From assembly GCF_900566085.1 (NCBI RefSeq), contig NZ_UPHT01000008.1, forward strand, positions 1-64,000: DNA of 64,000 nt, written 5' to 3'. Source of the DNA: Mycobacterium attenuatum. GTDB taxonomy: Bacteria; Actinomycetota; Actinomycetes; Mycobacteriales; Mycobacteriaceae. The notes beneath the pieces are model-generated. The model saw only the letters and a list, made by a program, of their open reading frames with translations. It was not told the origin of the DNA and did not search any database. A program made the position numbers and the translations under genes. Below, piece by piece: positions 28,442 through 39,036 of this stretch (within the stretch, counting starts at the first letter, position 1; each line of letters opens with the position of its first letter).

Positions 28442-29602
28442 ATGTCGGCAAGTCTCGACGACGCTTCGGTAACTCCACTAGTTCGCAGGACCGCGGCATG
28501 GTCTTGGCGCTTGCTGGTCATTTTCGCGGCCGCGCTCGCGGTGATCTGGGTCATCGGCAAGCTCGAGATCATCGTCGTTCCGGTGTTGCTGGCGTTGATC
28601 TTGAGCGCGTTGCTGGTGCCCCTGGTGGACTGGCTGGACCTGCGGGGGGTGCCGCGTGGGGCCGCGGTGTCGCTGGTGCTGCTGGGTGGTTTTGCGATCC
28701 TTGGCGGCATCCTGGCCTTCGTCATCAGCCAGTTCATCGTGGGTCTGCCCGATCTGGTCAAACAGGTCGAGCGCAGCATCGACTCCAGCCGCAGGTGGCT
28801 GATCGAAGGGCCGGCGCACCTGCGCCGCGAGCAGATCGACAATGCGGGTAATGCCGCGATCGAGGCGCTGCGCAACAATCAGGCCAAGTTGACCAGCGGC
28901 GCCATCTCCACCGCCGCCACCATCACCGAGTTGCTCACCGCCGCGGTGCTGGTGCTGTTCACGCTGATCTTCTTTCTGTACGGCGGCCGCAACATCTGGC
29001 AGTACGTCGCCAAGATCGTGCCGGCCCACGCCCGTGAGCGGGTCCTCGAGGCCGGGCGCGCCGGATACTCATCGCTGATCGGGTATGTACGGGCAACCTT
29101 CCTGGTCGCCCTGACCGACGCGATCGGTGTCGGCACCGGGCTGGCCATCATGGGTGTGCCGCTCGCGCTGCCACTGGCCTCCCTGGTGTTCCTCGGCGCT
29201 TTCATTCCGTTGCTGGGTGCGTTGATTTCGGGTTTGCTGGCCGTGGTGGTGGCGTTGCTGGCCAAGGGGCTGGTGTACGCGCTGATCACGCTCGGCTTGC
29301 TCATCGCCGTCAACCAACTCGAAGCTCATTTGCTGCAGCCGCTTGTGATGGGTCGTGCGGTCTCGATTCACCCGCTGGCGGTGGTGCTGGCCATCTCGAC
29401 CGGCGGCGTCCTCGCCGGCATCGTGGGAGCCTTGCTGGCCGTCCCGACGGTCGCCTTCCTCAACAACGCGATGCAGGTGCTGCTGGCCAAGGACCCGGCC
29501 GCCGCCGCCGAAGAGCCGCCTGAAGAGCCGTCGGCGATCCTGCAGGCCCAACCGGACGACCCCGACGTGACCGACGAAGGCGGGCCGCGCGGAGAAATCT
29601 AA
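28442..29602 (+). CDS. AI-2E family (UPF0118) membrane permease (Rv0205-like)
   Basis: Protein of 386 residues with about eight membrane helices in the AI-2E/YdiK/PerM family. Members have been proposed as exporters or Na+/H+ antiporters; only some relate to autoinducer-2. The family pattern is visible in [20 protein letters not shown] near residue 45, the [18 protein letters not shown] region and the final helices [20 protein letters not shown]. The C-terminal tail is acidic. It converges on mmpL3 with a 4-base overlap of stop codons. No substrate can be assigned. Confidence 0.83.
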   Translation: MSASLDDASVTPLVRRTAAWSWRLLVIFAAALAVIWVIGKLEIIVVPVLLALILSALLVPLVDWLDLRGVPRGAAVSLVLLGGFAILGGILAFVISQFIVGLPDLVKQVERSIDSSRRWLIEGPAHLRREQIDNAGNAAIEALRNNQAKLTSGAISTAATITELLTAAVLVLFTLIFFLYGGRNIWQYVAKIVPAHARERVLEAGRAGYSSLIGYVRATFLVALTDAIGVGTGLAIMGVPLALPLASLVFLGAFIPLLGALISGLLAVVVALLAKGLVYALITLGLLIAVNQLEAHLLQPLVMGRAVSIHPLAVVLAISTGGVLAGIVGALLAVPTVAFLNNAMQVLLAKDPAAAAEEPPEEPSAILQAQPDDPDVTDEGGPRGEI

Positions 29603-32451
29603 AGCCGTCCCTCGCGGCGCAGCAGGTCCTGGGCGGACAGGCCGCCGGCGCCGCGCCGGCGCCGCGTGCTGTCCGCGCCGTTGTCGCCCTGGCCGCCGCG
29701 CGCGTTGAGCTGCTCGGTGGCCGCGTCGGAGTCGCTGTCTTCGGGCCGTTGGACCGGCAGCTTGGCCGTGGCATCAGCCGAGTCGGTATCGCCGCAACGG
29801 TTCCCGGGAATCGGCATCGCGCGGGTCTGACCCGCGGACGGGGCCGGCGGTGGGGTGGGCGAGGGTTGCCGGGTCTTTGGCTGGGCCGGCGCCGGGCTGC
29901 TTGATCCGCGATCCGATGTTCCCGGTTTGCCGGGTGCGGACAGCCGAGTAGTCGGCGGTTCGCTTTGCTGGTTGGCCTTGATCGGCATCTGCTTGGTGCC
30001 CGCACTGGAGGGCGCACTGGGAGCGGGCCCGATCTCCGCCCGGGCAGATCCGCGCTGCGACGATTCCGGCGCCGACGGGTGAGTCGGATCGTGCGGGGGG
30101 CGTGGGCCGGCAGCAACCAGGCCCGCGGTGACCGGAGGCCGGGCGACCCGGCCGTCGGTGACCGGCCGCTTGCGTTCGTCGGGCAGCTGGATCTCGCCGA
30201 GGCCGATGCGGGTCTGCACTCGCCGCATCCAGCGCGGAGCCCACCAGCAGTCGTCGCCGAGCAGCTTCATCACCGAGGGCACCAGGAACATCCGCACCAC
30301 GGTCGCGTCCAGCAGCAGCGCCGCCATCAGGCCGAAGGCCAGGTATTTCATCATCACCAGGTCGGAGAACACGAACGATCCGGCGACCACCGCAAGGACC
30401 AGGGCCGCGGCGGTGATGAGGCGGCCGGTGGTGGCCGTGCCGATCCGGATGGCCTCCTGGGTGGACATGCCGCTTTCGCGGGCCTCCACCATGCGGGAGA
30501 CCAGGAATACCTCATAGTCGGTGGCCAAGCCATACCCGACGGCGACAACTAGCGCAATGACCGGTGCGGTCAGCGGGGTCGCCGTGAAGTTCAGCAACCC
30601 CGAGCCGTGTCCGTCGACGAATATCCACGTCAAGATGCCCATGGTGGAGCCGAGCGTCAGCGCGCTCATCACCGCGGCCTTGATCGGCAGCACCACCGAC
30701 CCGAAGGCCAAAAACATCAGCAGCGTGGTGGCGGTGAGCAGGATGACGAGCATCGCCGGCATGTTGTCGAACAGGCTGTGAATCGAATCCTGCTCCAGGG
30801 CCGGAGTGCCTCCGACATATACCTCAAGCCCCTTCGGTGGGGTGATCGCGCGCAGCTCTTGCAGCTTCTTGGCCGCATCGCCAGGGTTCATCAGCCCGTT
30901 CTGCAGGACGCGTACCGACGGATCCTTGGACGCGCCGGGCGCGACGCTGCGTTCCTGCCACATGTTCGCCGGGTCGTTGTCCGGCTCGATGAAGCCGCTG
31001 ATCGACATCGCCTTGCTGCGGATGTCGGCGACCTGCTGGTCGGTGACCGGCTGGTGGTTGGTCGACTGGATCACCAGGGTCAACGGATTGGTTCGGTAGC
31101 CGGGGAAGAGCTGGTCGAAGTGCTCCTGTGACTGGCGCACCGAATTGTTGGGCGGCAGATATTTCTCGCTCATGCCGCCGAGCGACAGGTTGAACAACGG
31201 GATGACCAGCAAGATCATGCCGAGGACGATCGGGATGGCGAACACCAGCGGCCGGCGCATCACCCAGTTGACCAGCTTGCCCCAGAAGCCGGCTTCGACC
31301 TCCTCGCGGGTCTTGGTCTTCTGCAGCCGGTCGGCGAGCCAGTTCAGGTAGGCCCGCGACACCTTCCAATTGCGCAGGAAGGGCACCCGGAACAGGGTCC
31401 GCACACCCAGCGCGTCGACGTGGCGGCCGAGCACGGCCAGGCAGGCCGGCAGCAGGGTGATCGACAGCAGCGCCGCCAGACCGACCGCCGCGATCAGCGC
31501 GTAGGTCAGCGACTTCACGAAGCCCTGCGGCAGCATCAACAGGCTGATCCCGGAGGCGATGATCAGCACAGCCGAGAACGCGACCGTTCGGCCGGCTGTC
31601 ATGACGGTGCGTCGTACCGCCGTCTCGGTGTCGTATCCCTCGGCGATCTCCTCCCGGAACCGGCTCACCACGAAGAGCCCGTAGTCCACCGCGATACCCA
31701 GGCCGATCAGCGACACGACCGGCTGGGCAAAGAAGTGCACCGGCCCGAATACCGCGATCAGGCGCAGGATTCCCAACGCCCCCGCGATGCTCAGACCGCC
31801 CACCATCACCGGAAGACAGGCCGCGATCACGCCGCCGAATACCAGGAACAGCACCACGGCCACCAGCGGCAGGGCCAGCACTTCCATCCGTCGCTGGTCG
31901 GTGGCGATGGTGCCGGTCAGTGCCTCGGCCACCGGCTCGAGGCCGGCCAGCTGAACGGTGCCGCCGTCGAGTTTCTGCAGCGACGGCGCGATGTCCTTGT
32001 AGTTGTTCAGGATGGTGTCGTCATCGTCGCCTTTGAGCGGGATGGACACGAAGGTGTACTTCTTATCCTCGGTGGCCATCCCCTTGACGACGGCGCTGGT
32101 CGTGTCGGGAGCGCGCAGATAGCCGGCCCAGCCCATCACCTGGTCGGGATGGTCCTGCACGAATCGGTTGAGCTCGTCGGTGATCTTCTTCGACCACGCC
32201 GGGTCGTTGACCGTCTTGCCATCCGGGGCTTTGAAGATCGCGACGATGTGACCGGTCCGATCCCGGCCGTAGACCTGGTCGCCCAGTATTGACGCCTTGA
32301 CCGACTGACTGCCGTCGTCGTAAAAACCGCTCTGCGTGACGTGCTTGCCCAGGCTCAGCCCGAAGATTCCGCCGCCGAGGCATAGCGCTACCGTGACGCC
32401 GATTACGATGAACCGGTAGCGGTACACAATTCGACCCCACCAGGCGAACAC
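29599..32451 (-). CDS. mmpL3: Trehalose monomycolate flippase MmpL3
   Basis: Essential inner-membrane RND transporter of 950 residues that moves trehalose monomycolate across the plasma membrane for mycolic-acid layer assembly and is the target of many antitubercular leads. Proton-relay Asp-Tyr pairs are seen in helix 4 ([14 protein letters not shown]) and helix 10 ([14 protein letters not shown]). Two periplasmic porter domains lie near residues 35-170 and 420-550. The C-terminal tail of about 200 residues is Pro/Ala/Ser-rich and ends [10 protein letters not shown]. The start is GTG 32451 with AAGGAG a few bases upstream. Length fits M. tuberculosis (944). Confidence 0.97.
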   Translation of the reverse strand: MFAWWGRIVYRYRFIVIGVTVALCLGGGIFGLSLGKHVTQSGFYDDGSQSVKASILGDQVYGRDRTGHIVAIFKAPDGKTVNDPAWSKKITDELNRFVQDHPDQVMGWAGYLRAPDTTSAVVKGMATEDKKYTFVSIPLKGDDDDTILNNYKDIAPSLQKLDGGTVQLAGLEPVAEALTGTIATDQRRMEVLALPLVAVVLFLVFGGVIAACLPVMVGGLSIAGALGILRLIAVFGPVHFFAQPVVSLIGLGIAVDYGLFVVSRFREEIAEGYDTETAVRRTVMTAGRTVAFSAVLIIASGISLLMLPQGFVKSLTYALIAAVGLAALLSITLLPACLAVLGRHVDALGVRTLFRVPFLRNWKVSRAYLNWLADRLQKTKTREEVEAGFWGKLVNWVMRRPLVFAIPIVLGMILLVIPLFNLSLGGMSEKYLPPNNSVRQSQEHFDQLFPGYRTNPLTLVIQSTNHQPVTDQQVADIRSKAMSISGFIEPDNDPANMWQERSVAPGASKDPSVRVLQNGLMNPGDAAKKLQELRAITPPKGLEVYVGGTPALEQDSIHSLFDNMPAMLVILLTATTLLMFLAFGSVVLPIKAAVMSALTLGSTMGILTWIFVDGHGSGLLNFTATPLTAPVIALVVAVGYGLATDYEVFLVSRMVEARESGMSTQEAIRIGTATTGRLITAAALVLAVVAGSFVFSDLVMMKYLAFGLMAALLLDATVVRMFLVPSVMKLLGDDCWWAPRWMRRVQTRIGLGEIQLPDERKRPVTDGRVARPPVTAGLVAAGPRPPHDPTHPSAPESSQRGSARAEIGPAPSAPSSAGTKQMPIKANQQSEPPTTRLSAPGKPGTSDRGSSSPAPAQPKTRQPSPTPPPAPSAGQTRAMPIPGNRCGDTDSADATAKLPVQRPEDSDSDAATEQLNARGGQGDNGADSTRRRRGAGGLSAQDLLRREGRL

Positions 32452-32511
32452 GTAATCTCCTTACTGGATCGTTAGCGACCCCGCGCATTCTCTTTTCAGT
32501 CGTTCGGTTGC

Positions 32512-33267
32512 TCACATACGCGAGGTCAACAGCGAGGCCAGCGGCCGGAACGGCTGCAGCCAAGCCCCCTGCTCAGGTAGCGAATCGAGGCCGATTCGGG
32601 GGAGCGGCTCCCGGAAAACACCGGCAATGTCCTCCAGGTCGACGAACTCCAAGGTATCCGACGCTAGCGCCCAACTGGCGTGTTCACGAAATCCAAGGAC
32701 CTGAACTGGGATTCCGCCGCGGGCGATCTCCTCCAGCGGCTGCCGGAACGCCTGACCGTCGGCCGAGGCCACCATCAGCGCCGCCAGTCCTTCCCGGTAG
32801 CGCTTGTCGATGTGCTCGAGCATGTCGCGGTCGACGTCGCTGTCCTCATCGATCTTCGGTTTGGCGAAGACCGCGAACCCGACGTTGCGCAGCGCGTCCA
32901 CCCAGGGACGCACCACCTCGGCGCTGCCGGGGGCGATGTTGGTGAAGACGGTGGCCTCCGGTTCGGCGCGCAGGGCCTCACCGCCGGGTGCTCTGGCGGC
33001 GATCTCCGCGGTGCGAGCCAGCAGCCAACGGCCCAGCGCGTCGAACCGGGGCCGTTCCAGCGCGGTCGGGCGGCGCCCCAGAATGGAGCCCAATCCCATG
33101 TCCAGGTTGGGAGCATCCCACACCAGCAGGACCCGTCCCGGCGTCGGAGCCAGTCCCGTCAGGCCGCCCTTGGACAAGCCACCGGCCAGCACCGACGGTG
33201 GCGGTGGCACCGCGGCTGCCGCGACGGTTTCCGACGTTTGCGTGCTCACGTCTTCAGTAAGGCTCAT
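32512..33267 (-). CDS. NYN-domain putative ribonuclease (Rv0207c-like)
   Basis: Protein of 251 residues with an NYN (Limkain/PIN-fold) domain from about residue 45 to 225. The acidic metal site is marked by LLVWDAPNLDMG near residue 50 and by ALMVASADGQAF near 175, followed by the VQVLGF strand. NYN domains are metal-dependent RNases. The first 40 residues are Ala/Pro-rich. The stop of trmB abuts this gene's ATG with no gap, so it follows trmB in one operon upstream of mmpL3; an RNA-processing role beside a tRNA methyltransferase is reasonable but unproven. Confidence 0.83.
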   Translation of the reverse strand: MSLTEDVSTQTSETVAAAAVPPPPSVLAGGLSKGGLTGLAPTPGRVLLVWDAPNLDMGLGSILGRRPTALERPRFDALGRWLLARTAEIAARAPGGEALRAEPEATVFTNIAPGSAEVVRPWVDALRNVGFAVFAKPKIDEDSDVDRDMLEHIDKRYREGLAALMVASADGQAFRQPLEEIARGGIPVQVLGFREHASWALASDTLEFVDLEDIAGVFREPLPRIGLDSLPEQGAWLQPFRPLASLLTSRM

Positions 33268-34074
33268 TTAGTCATCTGATTTCGGTTTTCTCCAGACCAG
33301 CTCGCTGACCGCGCTGCCGGCGTCTTGGGCTTTGGTTTCGTATTTGGTAGTGGGGCGAACCACCGAGATCGGCAGGGAGTCGGTTCGGGGGTCGGCGCGG
33401 ATCAGCCGCGGCTCGGCGTCGCCGGCGGCGGCGATGTGCTCGGCGTAGCCGGGATGGTCGGTCGCGGCGTGCAGCACACCTGCGGGGATTAGCCGGTCGG
33501 CGATCAGGGCGATCGTGGCGGGCTGCAGCAGCCGGCGCTTATGGTGTCGCACCTTGGGCCAGGGATCGGGGAAGAACACCCGAACCCCGGACAGCGAATT
33601 CGAGGTGACCAGGTCTTTCAACACGTCGATCCCGTTGCCGCGGATCAGCCGGATATTGGTCACGTTCGCACTGTCGATCGCGCACAGCAGCTGCGCCAGC
33701 CCCCGGCGGTAGATTTCCACCGCGATCACGTCGAGATGGGGCTCGGCGTGTGCCATCGCCAGCGTGGACGTCCCGCTGCCACAGCCGATTTCCAGCACCA
33801 GCGGTGCATCACGGCCGAACCACGCCCTGGTGTCCAAGGGCACCCGGTGCGGCGACGCGCCGAGCGCGTCGACGCCCAGCGCCGGCCATCGCCGCTCCCA
33901 GGTCTGTTGCTGTGCGCTCGACAGCGCCGCACGTCGTGAGCGAAAGCTGGTGGCGGGCAGATAGCCCCATGCGCTGCCCCGGTCTTGCGCACCGGACCCG
34001 GTGCTGGGCGAAGCCGGCGAGTCGGGACGTAACCCAACCTCGGGTTGCGCATGCATTTGTCCATGGTCGCTCAT
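33268..34074 (-). CDS. trmB: tRNA (guanine-N7)-methyltransferase
   Basis: Methyltransferase of 268 residues that forms m7G46 in the tRNA variable loop. The SAM loop is LEIGCGSGTSTLAMA near residue 93. The TrmB signature FFPDPWPKVRHHKRRL near residue 160 carries the catalytic Asp and tRNA-binding basic residues, and the C-terminal TKYETKA matches the family end. ATG 34074 (MSDHGQMHAQPEVGLRP) fits the M. tuberculosis Rv0208c start; an in-frame upstream ATG at 34116 lacks similarity. It leads the trmB/NYN operon and diverges from the large signalling gene across 271 bases. Confidence 0.92.
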   Translation of the reverse strand: MSDHGQMHAQPEVGLRPDSPASPSTGSGAQDRGSAWGYLPATSFRSRRAALSSAQQQTWERRWPALGVDALGASPHRVPLDTRAWFGRDAPLVLEIGCGSGTSTLAMAHAEPHLDVIAVEIYRRGLAQLLCAIDSANVTNIRLIRGNGIDVLKDLVTSNSLSGVRVFFPDPWPKVRHHKRRLLQPATIALIADRLIPAGVLHAATDHPGYAEHIAAAGDAEPRLIRADPRTDSLPISVVRPTTKYETKAQDAGSAVSELVWRKPKSDD

Positions 34075-34345
34075 GAAACGCAGGTGTAGCCGCTCCTGGC
34101 CCAGATTGATATCCAACAGTTGCCTTTGGCTGGTAGCGGACAGCGCCGCCCGGCAAGCCGCGCACCTGACCCCGCCACCGAGTGCTCATGATTTTGCACC
34201 GCCGAGAGGTACGGTGTGAATCTGCCAATGTTCTGATTCGCGCCCAGCGGTGGCGGCAAACCTTTTACTAAGGCTTTCCAATGCCTGTCCGCCCGGCGAG
34301 CGTGCGCTGAGGGCCGGGCGGCTGACCTTCGCGAGAGGGATCGAA

Positions 34346-37300
34346 ATGGTGGGCGCTGCAGAAACCGAGCGCGGGCCGGCGCTGCCCGCCGAGGGCGCGA
34401 TTTTTGGTGCCGACGGCGAGGTGGGCCGCGATCTCGCGCGGGTGGATTGGTCGGCCACGCCGCTCGGGCCGCCCGCCGGGTGGCCCCAGAGCCTGCGGAC
34501 CGCCGTCAGCATCTTGCTGTCGTCACGCTTTTCCATGTGGATGGCGTGGGGACCGGAGCTGACGTTCTTCTGCAACGCCGCCTACCGTCGCGACACGCTG
34601 GGCCAGAAGTATCCCTGGGCGCTGGGCCGGCCCGCCCGCGAGGTGTGGGCCGAGATCTGGGATGACATCGGCCCACGGATCCAGCGGGTGCTGTCCACCG
34701 GACAGGCGACCTGGGATGCGGCGCTGCTGTTGTTCCTCGAGCGGTCGGGCTATCGCGAGGAGACATACCACACGTTTTCCTACAGCCCGCTGCGCGATGA
34801 CGACGGGCACGTCGTCGGCATGTTGTGCGTGGTCAGCGAGGATACCGACCGGGTGATCAATGAGCGCCGGATGGCCACCCTGCGTGATCTCGGATCCGAC
34901 CCCAGCGTGGTGCGCACCGAGGACGAGATGCTGGCGTTTGCCGTCGCCCAGCTTGATCATGACGCGCGCGACCTGCCGTTCACGCTGACCTATTTGTTCG
35001 ACGCAGCTGTGTCCGACGAGGGCGTGCTCGACGGCGGCGGAGCCGCGCGGCTGGCCGCGGTGAGCGGGATTCCCGCCGGGCATCCCGCGGTTCCGGCGAT
35101 GCTGGTCGCCGACGGGTCCGCGGTGTGGCCGGTGGAGCAGGCGGCGCGCGGGCAGTCGGTGCTCGTCGAGCTCGACGGCGGCCCGTTCGAACAGCTGCCG
35201 GCGGGGGACTGGCCCGAACCGCCCGTGCAGGCGCTGGTGGTGCCGCTGCTGCAACAAGGCGCTCCGCCCTTCGGATTCCTTGTGGCCGCACTGAACCGCT
35301 ACCGCCGGTTCGACGCGGCGTACCGCGGGTTTGTCGAGTTGGTCGCCGGCCGCCTCGCGGCCGGAATCGCCAGCGCCCGCAGCTATCGGGCCCAGCAGCA
35401 GCGGGCCGAGCAGCTCGCCGAGCTGGACCGGGCCAAGACCACCTTCTTCTCCAACATCAGTCACGAGTTCCGCACTCCACTCACGCTGATCACCGGGCCG
35501 GTCGCGGAGCTGCGGCGTCGCGCAGCCGGGCTCGACGAGCAGGCGCGGCAGGAGCTGGAGGTCGTGCACCGCAACGGCTTGCGGCTGGCCAAGCTGGTCA
35601 ACACCCTCCTGGACTTTTCCCGCATCGAGGCCGGTCGGATGCGGGCGTACTACGAGCCGGTCGACCTCTCCGCCGTCACCGCCGAGCTGGCCAGCGTGTT
35701 CCGGTCCGCCGTGGAGCGGGCCGGGCTCGATTTCGTCGTCGCCTGCGTGCCGCTGGACGAACCGGTCTACGTCGACCGCGACATGTGGGAGAAGGTGGTG
35801 CTCAATCTGCTGTCCAACGCGTTGAAGTTCACCTTCGAGGGGTCGATCGCCGTGCGCGTCGGCCGCGGTGACGGCGCCGCAGTCGTCACGGTCGGCGACA
35901 CCGGAGCCGGGGTGCCGGCGGCCGAGATGCCCCGGTTGTTCGAGCGGTTCCACCGCGTCGAAACCGTGCAGGCCCGTTCCAACGAGGGCAGCGGAATCGG
36001 CTTGGCCCTGGTCAAGGAGCTGGTCGGTCTGCATGGCGGCAGCATCACCGTCGACAGCAGCCAGGGTGTGGGTACCACCTTCACCATCCGGCTGCCGTAC
36101 GGGACGGCGCACCTGCCGCCCGGAGCGCTGGCCTCCCGGGAGCCCACGCGGGCAACTTCGGCGGCCGATGCCTACCTGCAGGAAGCACTGCGCTGGCTGC
36201 CCGCCGACATCGACGCGATGGCGGACGGCGCGGCGGCAGCACTGGCGACCGAGGACGGTGTGAACACTGCGGATTCGGCGGATCCGGCCAATCGGGCCCG
36301 GGTGCTGATCGCCGACGACAACGCCGACATGCGCGAATACCTCACCCGGCTACTGCGCAGTGCAGACTATCGCGTCGATGCCGTTAGCGACGGCCGGCAG
36401 GCGCTGAGCGCAATCCGCGCCGAGGTGCCAGACCTGGTGATCAGCGACGTGATGATGCCCCGGCTGGACGGTCTTGCGCTGGTCGCACAGCTGCGCGCGG
36501 ATCCCCGCACCGCCGCGGTCCCGGTGCTGCTGCTGTCCGCGCGCGCCGGGCAAGAGGCTTCCGTGGAAGGGCTCGACGCCGGCGCCGACGATTACCTGGT
36601 CAAGCCGTTCGCCGCCGCTGAACTGCTGGCCCGGGTGCGCGCCAACGTCGACATGACGCGACTGCGCAATCACCATGCTCGGTGGCGCACCGCCCTGGTG
36701 GACTCGCTGCAAGAAGCCTTCTTCGTGTGCGACGAGCACGGCACCGTCATCGAGATCAACAGCGCGTTCACCGACATCCTCGGCTACGGTCCCGAGGGTC
36801 TTCCCTATGTGCAGACCCACCCGTGGTGGCCCGACCCCGGCACCGACCCCGAGGCCTACCGGCAGTTCGCGGACGCGTTCGCCCACTTTCTTACTCACAC
36901 CCACGGCACCTACACCGTTCCCGCGCGCCACAAGGACGGACACCGGATCTGGATCAACGCGAACTTCAATCAGGTCGACGACCCCGATACCGGCCGGCGC
37001 GTCATGGTCGGCACCTTCCGTGACGTCACCGCCGAGCACTACACCGTGCAAAGCCAGACCGCGTTGGCGGCACTCAATCAGCAACTGGTCCAGGCCGACA
37101 GCCTCGACGCGGCAATGCGCGCCGCGGTCGGGGTGCTGCGTGAGCTGTGGCGGGCACGGCGGGCGCTGGCCGTCACGCTGCCCGGCCGCCTTGTTGACCC
37201 CCAAGCCCCGGCGGTCGGCGAACCGGAGGTGGTGTCGGCGGGTGATCCCGTAGGGTGGGCCGAGCTGCCGGCTGGTACTCGGTCGGCGATCAGCGCGCTG

Positions 37301-38581
37301 AGCAACGCCGACCTGCTCACCACCCAGGCAACGGCCCCGGGGACGGCGGGCATCGTGCTGCAACACCCGCGAGGGGTGCTGGTGATCTGGATCGAGCTGG
37401 CCGAAAACCGGCCGTTCACCTCCGAAGACCAAACTCTGCTGACGGCGCTCGCCGGTCGCCTGGGGCAGGGCCTGCAACGCGTCTACCAGCTCGACCAGCA
37501 ACGCGAAACGGCCCTGGCGCTTCAGCACGCGATCCTGGGTCCCGCGCGTCTGCCCGGCGGATTCGCGGTCCGCTACCAGCCGGCCACCCGGCCGCTGCAA
37601 GTCGGCGGCGACTGGTACGACGTGGTCGACCTTGACGACGGGCGCCTCGCACTGGTGGTCGGGGACTGCGTCGGCCACGGGTTGGCCGCGGCGACCGTGA
37701 TGGGACAGTTGCGCAGTGCTTGCCGCGCGTTGCTGCTCGAGCACCTCAGCCCGGGCGTCGCACTGACTGGTCTGGACCGGTTCGCCGCGCGCCTCCCCGG
37801 AGCTCAGTGCACTACCGCGTTCTGCGCGGTGCTCAGCCCCGACACCGGTGAGCTGGTGTATTCCAGCGCCGGCCACCCGCCGCCCATCATGGTTCATGCC
37901 GACGGCACCGCCCGGATTCTCGACGCGGCCGGCACCATCGCACTCGGGGTGCGCACCGAGTGGGCCCGCCCCGAGGCGCGGCTGACCATCCCGGCCCGCG
38001 CGACGTTGCTGCTCTACACCGACGGGCTGGTGGAGCGTCGCCGCCGTCCGCTGGACCAGGGCATTGCCGAGGCCATCGAGCTGGTACGGGACGGCGGCGC
38101 CGCCGCGCTGGAAGACTTGGCCACCCGCATCATGTCCGGGCTCAACCCTGGCGGCGGCTACCCGGACGACGTGGCCCTGCTGCTTTATCGCCAGCCCGGC
38201 CCGCTGGAGATCGACCTTCCTGCCCGGGCCGGCCAGCTGGCCGCCACCCGCAGCGCGCTACGGGGTTGGCTGGCGCGCGCCATGATCCGCCCCGGACAGG
38301 CACAGGACGTGCTGATCGCCGTCGGTGAAGCCCTCGCCAACGCCATCGAGCACGGGCACCGCCGCAACCCCGAAGGCACCATCGGCCTGCGCGCCATCGC
38401 CCTGGCGGACCGACTGCAGCTGACCATCACCGACACCGGCTCGTGGAGACCTCCGCGGCCGGTGCCCGACTCGCACCGCGGCCGCGGCATCGCCCTGATG
38501 CGCACTCTGATGGACGATGTCACCATCCAGGCGGGCACGTTCGGCACCACCGTTCACCTTTACGCGAGGATCTCCCGATGA
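34346..38581 (+). CDS. Giant hybrid histidine kinase / receiver / SpoIIE phosphatase / RsbW-type kinase
   Basis: Cytoplasmic signalling protein of 1,411 residues with no membrane helices. Domains in order: PAS-like sensor (about 30-180); GAF (about 200-350); HisKA with phospho-acceptor His373 in SHEFRTPLT; HATPase (about 475-590: NLLSNALKFT, DTGAGV, GSGIGLAL); receiver with Asp701 in SDVMMPRLDG; PAS (about 785-905); GAF (about 910-1055); SpoIIE/PP2C phosphatase (metal Asp1089 in GGDWYDV, then GDCVGHGLAAA); and RsbW-like HATPase (about 1285-1405, GEALANAIEHGH). It could switch a STAS protein by dephosphorylating and phosphorylating it in response to a phosphorelay. ATG 34346 follows GAGAGGGA. 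It overlaps the STAS gene by ATGA. M. tuberculosis Rv1364c has only the PAS-SpoIIE-RsbW-STAS part. Confidence 0.9.
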   Translation: MVGAAETERGPALPAEGAIFGADGEVGRDLARVDWSATPLGPPAGWPQSLRTAVSILLSSRFSMWMAWGPELTFFCNAAYRRDTLGQKYPWALGRPAREVWAEIWDDIGPRIQRVLSTGQATWDAALLLFLERSGYREETYHTFSYSPLRDDDGHVVGMLCVVSEDTDRVINERRMATLRDLGSDPSVVRTEDEMLAFAVAQLDHDARDLPFTLTYLFDAAVSDEGVLDGGGAARLAAVSGIPAGHPAVPAMLVADGSAVWPVEQAARGQSVLVELDGGPFEQLPAGDWPEPPVQALVVPLLQQGAPPFGFLVAALNRYRRFDAAYRGFVELVAGRLAAGIASARSYRAQQQRAEQLAELDRAKTTFFSNISHEFRTPLTLITGPVAELRRRAAGLDEQARQELEVVHRNGLRLAKLVNTLLDFSRIEAGRMRAYYEPVDLSAVTAELASVFRSAVERAGLDFVVACVPLDEPVYVDRDMWEKVVLNLLSNALKFTFEGSIAVRVGRGDGAAVVTVGDTGAGVPAAEMPRLFERFHRVETVQARSNEGSGIGLALVKELVGLHGGSITVDSSQGVGTTFTIRLPYGTAHLPPGALASREPTRATSAADAYLQEALRWLPADIDAMADGAAAALATEDGVNTADSADPANRARVLIADDNADMREYLTRLLRSADYRVDAVSDGRQALSAIRAEVPDLVISDVMMPRLDGLALVAQLRADPRTAAVPVLLLSARAGQEASVEGLDAGADDYLVKPFAAAELLARVRANVDMTRLRNHHARWRTALVDSLQEAFFVCDEHGTVIEINSAFTDILGYGPEGLPYVQTHPWWPDPGTDPEAYRQFADAFAHFLTHTHGTYTVPARHKDGHRIWINANFNQVDDPDTGRRVMVGTFRDVTAEHYTVQSQTALAALNQQLVQADSLDAAMRAAVGVLRELWRARRALAVTLPGRLVDPQAPAVGEPEVVSAGDPVGWAELPAGTRSAISALSNADLLTTQATAPGTAGIVLQHPRGVLVIWIELAENRPFTSEDQTLLTALAGRLGQGLQRVYQLDQQRETALALQHAILGPARLPGGFAVRYQPATRPLQVGGDWYDVVDLDDGRLALVVGDCVGHGLAAATVMGQLRSACRALLLEHLSPGVALTGLDRFAARLPGAQCTTAFCAVLSPDTGELVYSSAGHPPPIMVHADGTARILDAAGTIALGVRTEWARPEARLTIPARATLLLYTDGLVERRRRPLDQGIAEAIELVRDGGAAALEDLATRIMSGLNPGGGYPDDVALLLYRQPGPLEIDLPARAGQLAATRSALRGWLARAMIRPGQAQDVLIAVGEALANAIEHGHRRNPEGTIGLRAIALADRLQLTITDTGSWRPPRPVPDSHRGRGIALMRTLMDDVTIQAGTFGTTVHLYARISR

Positions 38582-38895
38582 CCACACCGCTGACCCTGTC
38601 AACCGAGCGCCGCAACGACGGCAGGCCGGTGCTGATAGCGGTCGGAGAAATCGACATGAGCAACGTCGACGCGTTTGCGAAGGCACTGCGCGAGGCCCTG
38701 GGCAGCGCTGACAGGCTCACCGTCGACCTCAGCGCGGTGGAGTACCTAGACAGCAAAGCCATCAACGCCCTCTACGTGCACGCCGATCACCTGCACTTGG
38801 TCGCGACCCCGAGAATGATGCCCGTTCTCGAGATCAGCGGTCTGACCGAACTGGTCAGCGTCGAGCCGGCAGAGCCGCCGTCGGCGATAACCTGA
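38578..38895 (+). CDS. STAS-domain anti-anti-sigma factor
   Basis: Protein of 105 residues with a SpoIIAA/RsbV-type STAS fold: LIAVGEIDMSNVDAFAKAL near the N terminus and the phosphorylation loop VEYLDSKAINAL, where Ser59 is the expected kinase target. In partner switching the unphosphorylated form sequesters an anti-sigma kinase and frees a sigma factor. It overlaps the upstream hybrid protein (ATGA), whose C-terminal RsbW-like domain and SpoIIE domain are the likely kinase and phosphatase for Ser59. No sigma gene lies beside it, so the output sigma factor (a SigF-type factor is the usual partner) is elsewhere. Confidence 0.9.
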   Translation: MTTPLTLSTERRNDGRPVLIAVGEIDMSNVDAFAKALREALGSADRLTVDLSAVEYLDSKAINALYVHADHLHLVATPRMMPVLEISGLTELVSVEPAEPPSAIT

Positions 38896-39036
38896 CGTCT
38901 GGGGGCTCGCCGCTATCGACAGCTGATGGTCTTTGGTAACCGACTAGATGCGTTCCCGCGTTCACGTGTGGCTGGCGGGGCGGGGTTCGCAGCTGCCACC
39001 ATTCGGTGTCGGTGTGATGTGACCGAGCAGGGGAAT

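Noticed and set aside
36350..37897. 515-codon minus-strand frame within the hybrid kinase gene
   Set aside because: Antisense shadow of the receiver, PAS and SpoIIE domains, which are clearly coding on the plus strand.
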